A stretch of DNA of 43,774 nucleotides from Rhodospirillales bacterium 20-60-12 (GTDB taxonomy: Bacteria > Pseudomonadota > Alphaproteobacteria > Acetobacterales > Acetobacteraceae): the NCBI GenBank assembly GCA_002255495.1, contig NCAP01000006.1, positions 1-43,774 of the forward strand, read 5' to 3'. The translations under genes were made by a program, and so were the position numbers. The notes beneath the pieces were generated by a model, which did no database searches, was not told the origin of the DNA, and saw nothing but the letters and a program-made list of their open reading frames with translations. How positions within the stretch are numbered: position 1 is the first letter of the stretch; the number at the start of each line of letters is the position of its first letter. Positions 35,300 through 43,685 of the stretch are shown in pieces.

Positions 35300-37156
35300 T
35301 TACGCTGTTACTTGCTCTAACTTCGCCTCGGCCTCCATCCATACCGTCTCGGCGGCTGCGATGTCGCGCGTGACGGCGGCGAGCTTGGTATTGAGCTGGG
35401 TGATTTCATGCGGCTTGCCGGACTCGTAGAGTTTGGGGTCGGCCAGGCGCGCTTCAAGTTTGAGTTTATCGGATGTCAGTTTCGCCAGACGATCCTCGGC
35501 GGATTTGGCGGCCTGGCGCAATGGGGCGAGCACCTCGCGCGCATCCGCCCGGTCCCGCCGGCCGGCGCGTTTGCCGCCCGGCTCGTTTTGCGATTTCGTC
35601 TCACCGATACTGTCGGTGTAGGATTCCAGATCGCCGTCGATTGCGGTGACGGTGCCGCGCGCGACCAGCAATAGCCGGTCGGCGATCAATTCCACCAGAT
35701 AGGGATCATGCGAAATCAGCACCACCGCGCCTGCGAAATCGGCCAGCGCCTTGATCAGCGCGTCGCGGGCATCGATGTCCAGATGGTTGGTGGGCTCATC
35801 GAGGATCAATAAATGCGGCGCATCACGCGTGGCCAATGCCAGCAGCAAACGGGCCCGCTCACCACCGGACAGGGCGCCGACCTTGGTGTTGATCCGGTCT
35901 GAATCCAGGCCGAACCGGGCTGCCTGGGCGCGCACCTGGGTTGGTGCGGCTTTCGGCAGCGCGCGCTGGATGTGATCGAAGGGCGTTTGATCGAACTCCA
36001 ATTCGTCGGTCTGGTGCTGCGCGAAATACCCGACCCGCAAATTGGGCGAGCGGGTTTGGTGCCCGGCCATCGGGGCGAGCCGGCCGGCGAGCAATTTGGC
36101 CAAGGTGGATTTGCCGTTGCCGTTGGTACCGAGCAGGGCAATCCGGTCTTCCATGTCGATGCGCAAGGAAATATCGCGCAATATCACCTTGCCGTCATAG
36201 CCGACCGAAACCCGATCCAGACTCAGCATGGGCGGTGCGAGTTTGGCCGGTTCGGGGAAATCGAATTTCGCCGGCCGATCCTCGATCACCGAGGCGATCT
36301 GCGGCATGCGCGCCAGGGCCTTGACCCGCGATTGCGCCTGCTTGGCCTTGCTGGCTTTGGCTTTGAAGCGATCGACGAATGCCTGCATGTGGGCCCGCTC
36401 GGCGGCGATTTTCTCCGCCGCCCGGCCTTGTTGCAAGGCCCGCTCGGTCTTGATGCGGATGAATTCGGCGAAGCCGCCGGGCGTCAATGTCAGTTTACCC
36501 TTGTCCAGATGGGCAATCGCTTCGACCGCCCGATCCAGCAATTGCCGGTCATGGGAGACCAGCAGGACCGCGCCGGGAAATTTACCGAGATAATTTTCCA
36601 GCCAGATGGTGGCTTCCAAATCCAAATGGTTGGTCGGCTCATCGAGCAGCAATAAATCCGGCGCGGAGAACAGCACAGCGGCCAAGGCCACGCGCATGCG
36701 CCAGCCGCCGGAAAAACTGCTCATCGGCCGGCTTTGGGCCTCGGTATCGAAGCCCAGACCCGCCAAAATCGCCGCCGCGCGGGCCGGTGCCGCATCCGCC
36801 CCGATCGCCAATAGACGCTCGTGAATCTCGGCCACCCGCATCGGCTCCGCAGACGGCTCCTCGGATAGCAAGGCCGAGCGCTCGGCATCGGCGGCCAGAA
36901 CCACCTCCAGCGGCGTGGCAGCGCCCCCTGGGGCCTCTTGCGCCACGTATCCGAGCCTGGTGCGCGCTGCCTGGCGGATTTTGCCGCCGTCGGGGCTCAA
37001 TTCGCCGGAGATCAATTTCAGCAGGGTCGATTTGCCGGCGCCATTGCGGCCGATCAGCCCCACCCGGCGGCCGGGATCGATCATCAGGCTCGCATGGTCG
37101 AGCAAATGCCGGCCCGCCAGGCTGAAAGAGACGTCGTCCAGGATCAATACACTCAT
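35300..37156 (-). CDS. ABC-F family ATPase (Uup/YheS-like)
   Basis: A soluble twin-ATPase of 618 residues without membrane helices. First domain: Walker [10 protein letters not shown], signature [14 protein letters not shown], Walker [13 protein letters not shown]. Second domain: Walker [10 protein letters not shown], signature [14 protein letters not shown], Walker [14 protein letters not shown] linker rich in charged residues (around [19 protein letters not shown]) joins them, and a coiled-coil tail ([26 protein letters not shown]) ends the protein, as in YheS/Uup types. These act on the ribosome exit region during translation. [19 protein letters not shown] starts the first domain, so I place the start at 37156. 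It is divergent from ndk. Confidence 0.93.
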   Translation of the reverse strand: MSVLILDDVSFSLAGRHLLDHASLMIDPGRRVGLIGRNGAGKSTLLKLISGELSPDGGKIRQAARTRLGYVAQEAPGGAATPLEVVLAADAERSALLSEEPSAEPMRVAEIHERLLAIGADAAPARAAAILAGLGFDTEAQSRPMSSFSGGWRMRVALAAVLFSAPDLLLLDEPTNHLDLEATIWLENYLGKFPGAVLLVSHDRQLLDRAVEAIAHLDKGKLTLTPGGFAEFIRIKTERALQQGRAAEKIAAERAHMQAFVDRFKAKASKAKQAQSRVKALARMPQIASVIEDRPAKFDFPEPAKLAPPMLSLDRVSVGYDGKVILRDISLRIDMEDRIALLGTNGNGKSTLAKLLAGRLAPMAGHQTRSPNLRVGYFAQHQTDELEFDQTPFDHIQRALPKAAPTQVRAQAARFGLDSDRINTKVGALSGGERARLLLALATRDAPHLLILDEPTNHLDIDARDALIKALADFAGAVVLISHDPYLVELIADRLLLVARGTVTAIDGDLESYTDSIGETKSQNEPGGKRAGRRDRADAREVLAPLRQAAKSAEDRLAKLTSDKLKLEARLADPKLYESGKPHEITQLNTKLAAVTRDIAAAETVWMEAEAKLEQVTA

Positions 37157-37253
37157 GCGTCCGCCAATAGCAGGGCTGCCCAGGGCTTGCCCACCCCGAA
37201 CAGGGCGGCTAAGCCCCGCGCGAAACACATCGCACGTTAAACAAAGGCACCCC

Positions 37254-37676
37254 ATGGCAACCGAACGCACACTCTCGATCCTGAAACCCGACGCAACCCG
37301 CCGTAACCTGACCGGCGCGATCAACGCCAAATTCGAGGCAGCGGGTCTGCGCATCGTCGCGCAAAAGCGCCTGCACCTTACCCGCGCCCAGGCCGAAGCC
37401 TTCTACGCCGCCCACAGCGCACGCGGTTTTTTCAATGATCTGGTCAGCTTCATGATTTCCGGGCCGGTTGTTGTGCAAGTGCTGGAAGGCGAAAATGCCG
37501 TCCTGAAAAATCGCGACCTGATGGGTGCGACCGACCCGAAAAAGGCCGAACCAGGTACAATTCGCGCGGAATTCGCCGAATCCATTGAAGCCAATTCGGT
37601 CCATGGCTCCGATGCCCCCGAAGCCGCGGCCACCGAGATCGCCTTTTTCTTCGCCGGCACCGAAATCACCGGCTAA
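37254..37676 (+). CDS. ndk: Nucleoside diphosphate kinase
   Basis: Moves the gamma-phosphate of ATP to other nucleoside diphosphates through a phospho-histidine. 140 residues, the usual length. The start [16 protein letters not shown] is the conserved core strand, and the catalytic His117 is visible in [21 protein letters not shown]. The substrate loop [16 protein letters not shown] is intact. The frame is open far upstream across the divergent ABC-F gene, so the family start at ATG 37254 is used. AAAGGC lies about 10 bases before it. A palindromic repeat cluster begins 38 bases after the stop. Confidence 0.97.
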   Translation: MATERTLSILKPDATRRNLTGAINAKFEAAGLRIVAQKRLHLTRAQAEAFYAAHSARGFFNDLVSFMISGPVVVQVLEGENAVLKNRDLMGATDPKKAEPGTIRAEFAESIEANSVHGSDAPEAAATEIAFFFAGTEITG

Positions 37677-37713
37677 TCACGGCCCACAACGGTGGTCTGG
37701 GGGCCGTCTCGTT

Positions 37714-37902
37714 AGAGCGTTTTCCGATCAATCGGAAACGCTCTGGCTTATATTTTGGTGAGCAACTTTATCCGATCAGGTTGACTCTACGATGCAACCT
37801 GATCGGATGTTGCTCTGGATGGAATTGCTTGATTCCGGCTAAACCAATGAATTTGCTCGCTAAAATGAAGTTGGAGTGTTTTTTATCAGATGAAAAACAC
37901 TC
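37714..37902. repeat. Cluster of three intergenic hairpins
   Basis: Hairpin A 37714-37744 (AGAGCGTTT and CCGAT paired with ATCGGAAACGCTCT, one bulged T). Hairpin B 37760-37815 (GAGCAAC and ATCCGATCAGGTTG paired with CAACCTGATCGGAT and GTTGCTC). Hairpin C 37874-37902 (GAGTGTTTTT paired with AAAAACACTC). CTAAACCAATGAATTTG between B and C resembles one arm of the 22.8/33.3 kb repeats. It fills the gap between convergent ndk and the HNH-like gene. Confidence 0.8.
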
Positions 37903-38402
37903 TAGGGGACGCTGTCCTCATGCCACCGCCGCTGAGGTTGATTGTCGGGATCGGGGCCGATGAGGCGCTGGTAGGTTGTGATCCAGTTCGCGGCGACCAT
38001 GGATTGGGCTTGGGCGAGGCTGATCTGGTGGCGGCAGACCAGCTGGCCGAGGCGCTTTTCCAGCCGGTCTTTGGCGTAGGAGCCCCATTGGTTGGGGCCG
38101 AGATGCGGTTGCGGCCAGAGATTTTGCGGGCTGGTGGGTGAGCCGCCGATATCGAGGGGGATCAGGTGGTCTTCCTCATAGAGCCAGGGCCGGCGGTCTT
38201 GATCGTTATATTGCCGGATTTGGCGCTTTTTTAGCGGCTCGGTATAGCTGACGGGCGGGCGGACGCTCCTGGTATAGCCGCGCTGGCAGATGGTTTGCGC
38301 GATATTGGCCTGAGTGATTCCAGGGTCGATGGCGCCGGGCGTCAGGCTCGGGTTGGGCAGAGTGCCGGCGAGCAGGAAGCCGGTGAGGATCAGCAGGTTC
38401 AT
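37902..38402 (-). CDS. Secreted HNH-like (beta-beta-alpha metal) protein
   Basis: 166 residues. A short hydrophobic leader (MNLLILTGFLLAG) suggests export, possibly with cleavage soon after. The core is YEEDHLIPLDIGGSPTSPQN followed by LWPQ. D-H-L-x-P-L then N-L-W is the HNH-nuclease pattern, with Cys residues in TICQRGYTRS and QLVCRHQIS that could form a disulfide. Proteins of this layout are common in soil and plant-associated alphaproteobacteria and are mostly uncharacterised. It overlaps the upstream gene by 4 bases (ATGA), so it is the third gene of the ScpR-like operon. DNase activity is inferred, not shown. Confidence 0.75.
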   Translation of the reverse strand: MNLLILTGFLLAGTLPNPSLTPGAIDPGITQANIAQTICQRGYTRSVRPPVSYTEPLKKRQIRQYNDQDRRPWLYEEDHLIPLDIGGSPTSPQNLWPQPHLGPNQWGSYAKDRLEKRLGQLVCRHQISLAQAQSMVAANWITTYQRLIGPDPDNQPQRRWHEDSVP

Positions 38403-39073
38403 CGGCGGAAAATCCTTGAGAACAGGCCCGGTTTGGCGGCTGCCTGTTTGTGGCTGACATGGGGTGTGCGGGCCGGCGGGCGCAGGGCGCTGCTGAGCTG
38501 ATAGCGGTCGGTATCGGAGGCTTCGATGCGGCCATGTTGAAAGCGCAGGATTTGGCGCGACATGTCATCCATATTGCCCGCATTGAACCCGCGCAGAATT
38601 TCAGCCGCCTGCTCGAAATCGCCGGCACGGCGCAGGATGTCGATCAGCCGGATGCGGATTTGCGGGTCATCAGTGCCGTTCCATAGAGCGGCGGTTTGGC
38701 GGCGATAGCGGGTCGCGTCATCGCGTTCATTGGCGTCGTCGGCCAGCCAGGCGAGGCGGATGAGCAATGCGCCGGCGGCGATGGGATTGCCGGCCTCGTT
38801 CTCGATCATGGCGGCCTGGGTGATGCCGCGCAGCAGAGGCGGCAGCCCAGCCAGGGCCTGATAAGCGGGGCTTGCGACGGTGGCGGCGGCACTGGGCGGC
38901 AATTGGGCGAGATCTTCACCGGCGGCAGCGCATGACCGGCAGATTTGCACCCATTTGCCCATGGTCGAGCGGGTCGGCTCGCCCGGCCGCATGTCCAGGT
39001 CGGGGGCGAGTTCGGCGGGCGGCGGGCGGAAAGGCGGCGGCGCGGGGGCGTGGCAGTTGGCGCACAGGCTCAT
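38399..39073 (-). CDS. Uncharacterised protein with N-terminal Cys pairs and helical repeats
   Basis: 224 residues. The N-terminus has MSLCANCHAP and, about 45 residues later, QICRSCAAAGED: two CxxC pairs that could hold zinc. The rest is helical and TPR-like (GITQAAMIENEAGNPIAAGA, IRLIDILRRAGDFEQAAEIL), somewhat like DUF2225 proteins, and the C-terminus is basic (LFSRIFRR). The open frame goes on 122 codons upstream into the regulator gene, but ATG 39073 overlaps the regulator stop as ATGA and begins exactly at the Cys motif. It sits between the regulator and the secreted HNH-like gene in one operon. Function unknown. Confidence 0.7.
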   Translation of the reverse strand: MSLCANCHAPAPPPFRPPPAELAPDLDMRPGEPTRSTMGKWVQICRSCAAAGEDLAQLPPSAAATVASPAYQALAGLPPLLRGITQAAMIENEAGNPIAAGALLIRLAWLADDANERDDATRYRRQTAALWNGTDDPQIRIRLIDILRRAGDFEQAAEILRGFNAGNMDDMSRQILRFQHGRIEASDTDRYQLSSALRPPARTPHVSHKQAAAKPGLFSRIFRR

Positions 39074-40482
39074 TTTTTCGGCACTTCGAAACGATAGGGG
39101 CTGGCGGAGGTGGTTTTCATGTCGAGTGCGAGGCGATGAGCCAAAGGCGGGAAGGCGCGCGAGCGGCATTCGGGCCGGTCGCAGAGCCGGCAGGACAAGC
39201 CGATGCCGACGGCGGCGCGCGCCAGATCGAGCCCTTCGGCGTAGACGATTTCGCTGGCCCGTTCGATTTCGCAGCCCATGGCGACGACGCGCACGGCGGG
39301 TGGTTCGCCCCAATGCGAGGCGGCGGCGGTGATAGTGCGGGCAAAGCAGAGAAAAGTGGCGCCATCGGGCAGCTGCGCGACCTGGACGCGCACGGTGCCG
39401 GGGGTGGCGAATGCGGCATGGATGATCCAGCGCGGGCAATTGCCGCCGAAGCGGGCGAAGGGAAAGCGGGCGGCGGAAAAACGCTTTGATACATTGCCTG
39501 CCGGATCGATACGCAGGAAGAAGAACGGCACCCCGCGGGCATTGCTGCGTTGCAAAGTCGATAGGCGGTGGCAGGCTTGTTCATAACTCACACCAAAGCG
39601 AGCGGCCAGCGATTCGGCATCGTAGCGCAATTCCTGGGCGGCGGCGAGATAGGGTGCGTAGGGCATCAAGACCGCACCGGCGAGATAATTCAACAGGCCG
39701 ATGCGCAATAGTTCCTTGGAATCGCGGGAGGACATATCGGCGGCCTTGACGATCTCCTCGACGAGGTCGCGGGCTTCGAGCAAAGCGAGTTGGAAGGCCA
39801 TTTGAAAGCCCCGGCTTTCGCGGGGGAGCATGTCCGAGAGGATGAGATGGCGTGCCGCGGGATCGAAAATACGCAGCGCGCCGGGCAAGGGCTTCACCGC
39901 GACCACAAGGCCATGGCGATGGCGCAGCCGCTCGGCGAGCGCGTGATTCATGCCCAAAGTGGCGGCGGGCAATTCGCCGCCGAGCGCTTCGGCGAGGTCT
40001 TCCAATTGTGGGAAATGGTTGGCGTGATCGTGGAAGAAATCGCGCACTTCCTCATTCGGCAGCAGGATTTTACGGCCCGATGGCAAGGTTATACCGCCTT
40101 GGTCGTCATGGGCGGCTTCGTCGCGGGCGACCCGCCAGGCGCGGTACAAGGAGGTGACGGCGCGGGCGGCAAGCGGGGCGGAGGCGGCCAGGGTCTGTGT
40201 CTCGGAATCGGGCACGGGCTCGGCGTTCAATAGCGGATCGGCGAAGGCTTCGCGCAGATCCGACTCCAATTGCCGCTCGGGGATGCCGGACAGCGACGCG
40301 ATATCGACATGGAGGATTTCGGTGAGCTTGATCAGCAAAGCCGCGGTGACCGCGCGCTGGTCATGCTCGATGAGATTGAGATAGCTGGTCGATATGCCCA
40401 ATTTGGAGGCCAGACCTTGCTGGGTCTGGCCTTGCTCCAGGCGCAGGCGGCGCACCGTGCGGCCGATCATGGGTTTGGACAT
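39070..40482 (-). CDS. XRE-family regulator with ImmA/IrrE-like and DUF2083 domains (ScpR/RamB type)
   Basis: 470 residues. An N-terminal helix-turn-helix (about 10-65) shows QTQQGLASKLGISTSYLNLIEHD. The middle region (about 150-300) matches the M78/IrrE-like fold but without an HExxH metal motif (RGFQMAFQLALLEARDL), so it is unlikely to be a peptidase. The C-terminal DUF2083-type part has LSCRLCDRPECRSRAFPP, four clustered cysteines that could bind a metal or cluster. Relatives control acetate, propionate and short-chain acyl metabolism. Upstream of its ATG is a TTTACA palindrome that looks like its own operator. It heads an operon with two overlapping downstream genes. Confidence 0.88.
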   Translation of the reverse strand: MSKPMIGRTVRRLRLEQGQTQQGLASKLGISTSYLNLIEHDQRAVTAALLIKLTEILHVDIASLSGIPERQLESDLREAFADPLLNAEPVPDSETQTLAASAPLAARAVTSLYRAWRVARDEAAHDDQGGITLPSGRKILLPNEEVRDFFHDHANHFPQLEDLAEALGGELPAATLGMNHALAERLRHRHGLVVAVKPLPGALRIFDPAARHLILSDMLPRESRGFQMAFQLALLEARDLVEEIVKAADMSSRDSKELLRIGLLNYLAGAVLMPYAPYLAAAQELRYDAESLAARFGVSYEQACHRLSTLQRSNARGVPFFFLRIDPAGNVSKRFSAARFPFARFGGNCPRWIIHAAFATPGTVRVQVAQLPDGATFLCFARTITAAASHWGEPPAVRVVAMGCEIERASEIVYAEGLDLARAAVGIGLSCRLCDRPECRSRAFPPLAHRLALDMKTTSASPYRFEVPKK

Positions 40483-40499
40483 CAGGCAATCCTTCGATT

Positions 40500-40531
40500 T
40501 TTACAGAGTTTACACCATGTAAAATTTTACA
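40500..40531. promoter_or_regulatory. TTTACA palindrome, probable operator of the ScpR-like regulator
   Basis: TTTACACCATGTAAA (40509-40523) is a perfect inverted repeat with a 3-base centre. Two more TTTACA half-sites flank it at 40500-40505 and 40526-40531, the first exactly 9 bases from its neighbour. It sits 18 bases from the regulator's ATG and 120 bases from the small-protein gene on the other side, so it could govern both directions. Confidence 0.65.
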
Positions 40532-40649
40532 GTCAATATTGCGACTGGTTTCGCGTGTTTGACGCAATTTATGGGATGACTTTCGCAGCCGCAGCGTAAA
40601 TAATTAACTTAACGACAACGCATCACACGGCAGATCAGGAGATAAGACG

Positions 40650-40871
40650 ATGACCAAAACAAGCCCGAATTTCGCCCCCGACGGCATGGCTCGCTCTTCG
40701 CATCAGCAACAGCCGGAGATTGCGACCATGCCCGGCAGCAAAACATCCAACGCGCAGGCTTCGAGCCACAGCTCGCCCGCGCACAACGAGCGTATGACCG
40801 ACCATGATCATTTTTATGATGACGGCCTGGTTCACAGCCATAGCTGGGCGGTGAGTTCACCCGACCGCTAA
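40650..40871 (+). CDS. Small His/Ser-rich hypothetical protein
   Basis: 73 residues. CAGGAGATAAGACG directly before the ATG is a very good ribosome site at 8-9 bases, and a terminator follows the stop by about 60 bases, so this looks like a genuine single gene. The protein has no membrane helix or signal. The middle is Ser/Gln/His-rich and low-complexity, and the C-terminus is distinctive: TDHDHFYDDGLVHSHSWAVS, with several His and Asp that could bind metal. I do not recognise the family. It is divergent from the ScpR-like operon and the TTTACA operator lies between them, so it may be regulated by that protein. Confidence 0.68.
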   Translation: MTKTSPNFAPDGMARSSHQQQPEIATMPGSKTSNAQASSHSSPAHNERMTDHDHFYDDGLVHSHSWAVSSPDR

Positions 40872-40929
40872 ACCTGACTACCCCGTGGTGAGGGTGGACA
40901 TTCCGTTCGCCCCACCCGTCCTGTCAACT

Positions 40930-40964
40930 TGTCCTGGAAGCGCCCGCTTTCAGGACATTTTTTT
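40930..40964 (+). terminator. Rho-independent terminator after the small His-rich gene
   Basis: TGTCCTG and GAAGCG pair with CGCTTT and CAGGACA, followed by a run of seven T. A textbook intrinsic terminator in the 220-base gap 40872-41091. Confidence 0.88.
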
Positions 40965-41091
40965 GTGATCGCGCATCGGGCTCTATCGGCAATCGAGAAA
41001 AACTCATTTAGATCGGATTGATATCAGAGCGTGTTGCGGCAAAGCAATCACGGTCTGCGGCTTTATAAGAACAACATGGTGGGAGAAATTG

Positions 41092-41496
41092 ATGACTGGG
41101 ATGAGTGCTGTCATTATCTATGCGGGCTGGATGCTGGTGCTGACATTCATATATGTCGGGTATCGGGTTGGGCTGGTTTTGATCGGCCGCAAGAAGGCCA
41201 ATGCCTGGACCCGCGGGCAGGCGACGGATGATCCTGGATTTATCACACGGGCGCAGCATGCGCATATGAATTGTGTTGAAAATTTCCCGATCTTTGCCGC
41301 TTTGGTGTTTGCCGCGGCGTTTCTCAGCAAAAGTGCGGTCGTCAATGACGTGGCATTATATGTGATTATTCTGCGGCTGGCGCAGAGCATCGTGCATCTG
41401 ATCGGCACGTCTCATTGGCTGGTGTTTATTCGCGCTAATTTATTCGTGCTGCAATTGCTGATTTATGTCTGCATTATTTATCGACTCGTTGCCTGA
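41092..41496 (+). CDS. MAPEG family membrane protein
   Basis: 134 residues with four hydrophobic helices. The loop after helix 1 has WTRGQATDDPGFITRAQHAHMNCVENFPIF, shown here split: RAQHAHMN then CVENFPIF. R-x-x-x-A-x-x-N-x-x-E-x-x-P is the MAPEG signature (microsomal glutathione transferase, leukotriene synthase and bacterial relatives). Bacterial members often have glutathione-dependent or no known activity. ATG 41092 has GGGAGA 6 bases upstream. A TTG just before it adds one Met and is less likely. It stands alone, convergent to the next gene. Confidence 0.85.
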   Translation: MTGMSAVIIYAGWMLVLTFIYVGYRVGLVLIGRKKANAWTRGQATDDPGFITRAQHAHMNCVENFPIFAALVFAAAFLSKSAVVNDVALYVIILRLAQSIVHLIGTSHWLVFIRANLFVLQLLIYVCIIYRLVA

Positions 41497-41531
41497 TTTG
41501 AGTTTCATCTCGAAATGATGGCTATGCGCGG

Positions 41532-41984
41532 TCAAAATTGCAGCACGATACCGGCCGCATTGACCGCGCGAACGATGATGGGGCCGAGCAAATAAAGCAT
41601 TGGCCCGGCGGCTACTGCGCCGAGTGCCACGGCATATTTCAGAATCTTGGCCGGGTCGTCTTGCTGCCAATTGAAGCGGAGGCCCCATTTTGAGCGCCGC
41701 ATGACGATGTCGCGCCGCGGGGCGATCAGGGCACCGAGAAAGGCCAATGGCAGAGAGGTGGAAAATAATAAGGCGCATGCAGTGGCCTGGAAGGCCGAGA
41801 AATAACTGATCCAGCCATGATCATCATGCTGCCAGATCAGACCTGCGGGATAATTGGGCTTGGCGGGTGCGTGCGCCGCAAAATGATGCTCCAGAACAAA
41901 AAATATGATCGTCCCGGCCACGCCATATCCGATGAGTAGGCCGCCCAAGATATTCTGTGCAGTATTTCTGCCATTGCCCCGCAT
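41532..41984 (-). CDS. Uncharacterised membrane protein with four helices
   Basis: 150 residues. Hydrophobic segments are at about 12-32, 60-85 and 115-145, the last probably two helices. Between helices 1 and 2 lies a His-rich loop (EHHFAAHAPAKPNYPAG, WQHDDHGW) and between 2 and 3 a basic, Trp-containing loop (RRDIVMRRSKWGLRFNWQQ). The start ATG at 41984 begins MRGNGRNTAQNILGGLL, positively charged as expected for a membrane protein. I do not recognise the family. It converges with the MAPEG gene and is divergent from the 42166 gene. Confidence 0.62.
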   Translation of the reverse strand: MRGNGRNTAQNILGGLLIGYGVAGTIIFFVLEHHFAAHAPAKPNYPAGLIWQHDDHGWISYFSAFQATACALLFSTSLPLAFLGALIAPRRDIVMRRSKWGLRFNWQQDDPAKILKYAVALGAVAAGPMLYLLGPIIVRAVNAAGIVLQF

Positions 41985-42093
41985 GGACGGCAGTTTAGAA
42001 CATTATGCGAGAGATATCATCAAAATTCTCCGGGCGGCGCGCGAATCGGTGGCGCCATGCGGTGCGGGCGATGGCATAATTCTGCTTTATCAA

Positions 42094-42155
42094 TCGATCA
42101 ATTTCATGCGTTTATGTTGAAGCACCTGGTTCTGTCTAAACGCGTATCAATCTAG
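42094..42155. repeat. Palindromic intergenic repeat, ATGCGTT type, copy 2
   Basis: TCGATCAATTTCATGCGTT, identical to the left arm at 13556, is followed by TCTAAACGCGTATCAATCTAG, the matching right arm. It ends 10 bases before the ATG of the next gene, so it may overlap its promoter or leader. Confidence 0.7.
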
Positions 42156-42165
42156 AAAAGCAATC

Positions 42166-42849
42166 ATGCCCGACATTGTCATGCCAACGAAGCCGACACG
42201 GACCCATCGCGACCCGGCACGGGTGCGGCGGCTATTTTATGTCGCCATCGCGCTGCTCATGTTGGCGGCCGTCACTTACGGGTTCAGCCATACGATTGGA
42301 CCCGGCCTGTTGCATGCGCAGCGTCCGACACGAACACTCATTCTGCTCGGTATCCATGGCGCTGTCTTTTACGGTTGGATGTTGCTTGTGATTGTGCAGG
42401 CCGCTCTGATCCGCGCGCGTCACATTCGTCTGCACCGGATACTCGGCTGGGTTGGCGCGGCCGATGGTGCATTGGTGATCATGATGGGGCTGTGGGCGAT
42501 CTTTCATCAGCCAGCGCCCTTCGCGCTCGAAATGGTGGGTGTTGTGAGTATGGCGGGTTTCGCGATACCGGTTGCCTTGGCGATTTTCTGGCGCAAGCGT
42601 CCTGACTATCATCGGCGGCTTATTCTGATCGGCACCGCGATGCTCACCAACGCCGCGTTTGCCCGTTTCCCCGGAACATATTGGCCAGATCATTTCTTTT
42701 ATGCCGGCACTGATGCCTTCATCGCCATCGGGATCGGCCATGATATTTGGCGGGCGAAAACCATACATCTGGTTTATCGCTATGCCGCGCCGCTGATGTT
42801 GGCGGCACAGATTGCGGTGCTCATTCCAGCCTGGCACTATCTTGGTTAG
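42166..42849 (+). CDS. Uncharacterised polytopic membrane protein (DUF2306-like)
   Basis: 227 residues with about six to seven helices. The conserved block is HGAVFYGWMLLVIVQAALIR then RHIRLHRILGWVGA, with histidines at helix ends. A later DYHRRLILIGTAMLTNAAFARFP repeats a similar pattern. Small bacterial membrane proteins with H-x3-LG motifs like this are usually annotated DUF2306 or hypothetical, and a cytochrome-like heme role has not been shown for them. The ATG at 42166 is used, and an ATG five codons later is an alternative start. No partner gene is apparent. Confidence 0.68.
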   Translation: MPDIVMPTKPTRTHRDPARVRRLFYVAIALLMLAAVTYGFSHTIGPGLLHAQRPTRTLILLGIHGAVFYGWMLLVIVQAALIRARHIRLHRILGWVGAADGALVIMMGLWAIFHQPAPFALEMVGVVSMAGFAIPVALAIFWRKRPDYHRRLILIGTAMLTNAAFARFPGTYWPDHFFYAGTDAFIAIGIGHDIWRAKTIHLVYRYAAPLMLAAQIAVLIPAWHYLG

Positions 42850-42882
42850 AGCATGTTCGTTTTGTGGATCAATGTGATTGGT

Positions 42883-43584
42883 TTACACAACGGTACCGAA
42901 CACGGCGCCTATCCCGGCTGTGGATGCCAGCGCCAGCGCGCCCCAGAATGTGACGCGAATGGTCGCCTGAAGCATTTTCGCACCCCCCGCTTTTGCGCCG
43001 ACAGCACCCAGCAACGCCAGAAACAACAAGGCGGCCACCGAGACGATCAGGCCCAGTAAATGGGAGGGTGAAATCAGCACCATCAATAATGGCAGGGCGG
43101 CACCGGTGGCGAATGTGACCGCCGAGGCCATGGCGGCCTGGATCGGCCGGGCGGTGGTGAATTCGGAAATGCCCAGCTCATCGCGGGCGTGGGCGCCCAG
43201 CGCGTCTTTGGCCATTAATTGCCGGGCGACCTGCTGCGCCAATTCAGGGTCCAGCCCGCGCCCGACATAGATCCCGGCGAGTTCATTCTCCTCATGCACG
43301 GGATCGGCCTGCAGCTCCGCCCGCTCGCGGCCCAGTTCCGCCTGTTCGGTGTCGCGTTGCGAGCTGACCGATACATATTCACCGGTGGCCATGGCCATGG
43401 AGCCGGCGACCAGACCGGCAATGCCGGCCACCAGGATTTCATGGGTGGAGGCCGCCGAGGCGGCGACGCCGACGATCAGGCTGGCGGTTGAAATGATCCC
43501 GTCATTGGCGCCCAGCACGGCCGCGCGCAGCCAGCCGATGCGCTCGACGACATGGGTTTCGGGGTGTGCTGACAAAACAACCAT
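42883..43584 (-). CDS. VIT1/CCC1 family metal transporter
   Basis: 233 residues. The N-terminal helix block GWLRAAVLGANDGIISTASLIVGVAA is the VIT/CCC1 signature with its conserved Asp, and GSMAMATGEYVSVSSQRDTE carries the metal-site Glu and Met residues. The cytoplasmic Glu-rich loop (QAELGRERAELQADPVHEENELAGIY) matches the metal-binding domain of plant VIT1, and further helices make about five in all. These export Fe2+ or Mn2+ from the cytosol. The frame can start at a TTG two codons earlier, but ATG 43584 with GAGG 8 bases upstream is preferred. No Fur box was clearly seen. Confidence 0.9.
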   Translation of the reverse strand: MVVLSAHPETHVVERIGWLRAAVLGANDGIISTASLIVGVAASAASTHEILVAGIAGLVAGSMAMATGEYVSVSSQRDTEQAELGRERAELQADPVHEENELAGIYVGRGLDPELAQQVARQLMAKDALGAHARDELGISEFTTARPIQAAMASAVTFATGAALPLLMVLISPSHLLGLIVSVAALLFLALLGAVGAKAGGAKMLQATIRVTFWGALALASTAGIGAVFGTVV

Positions 43585-43685
43585 GATCAAACCTCGATGT
43601 TCGACCCGGTGATATCACAAGCCAACAGGATTGGCTTTGCGATAGATCATGAATTTATCAGTGCGCTGCTCGCCGCAGCGCACTG

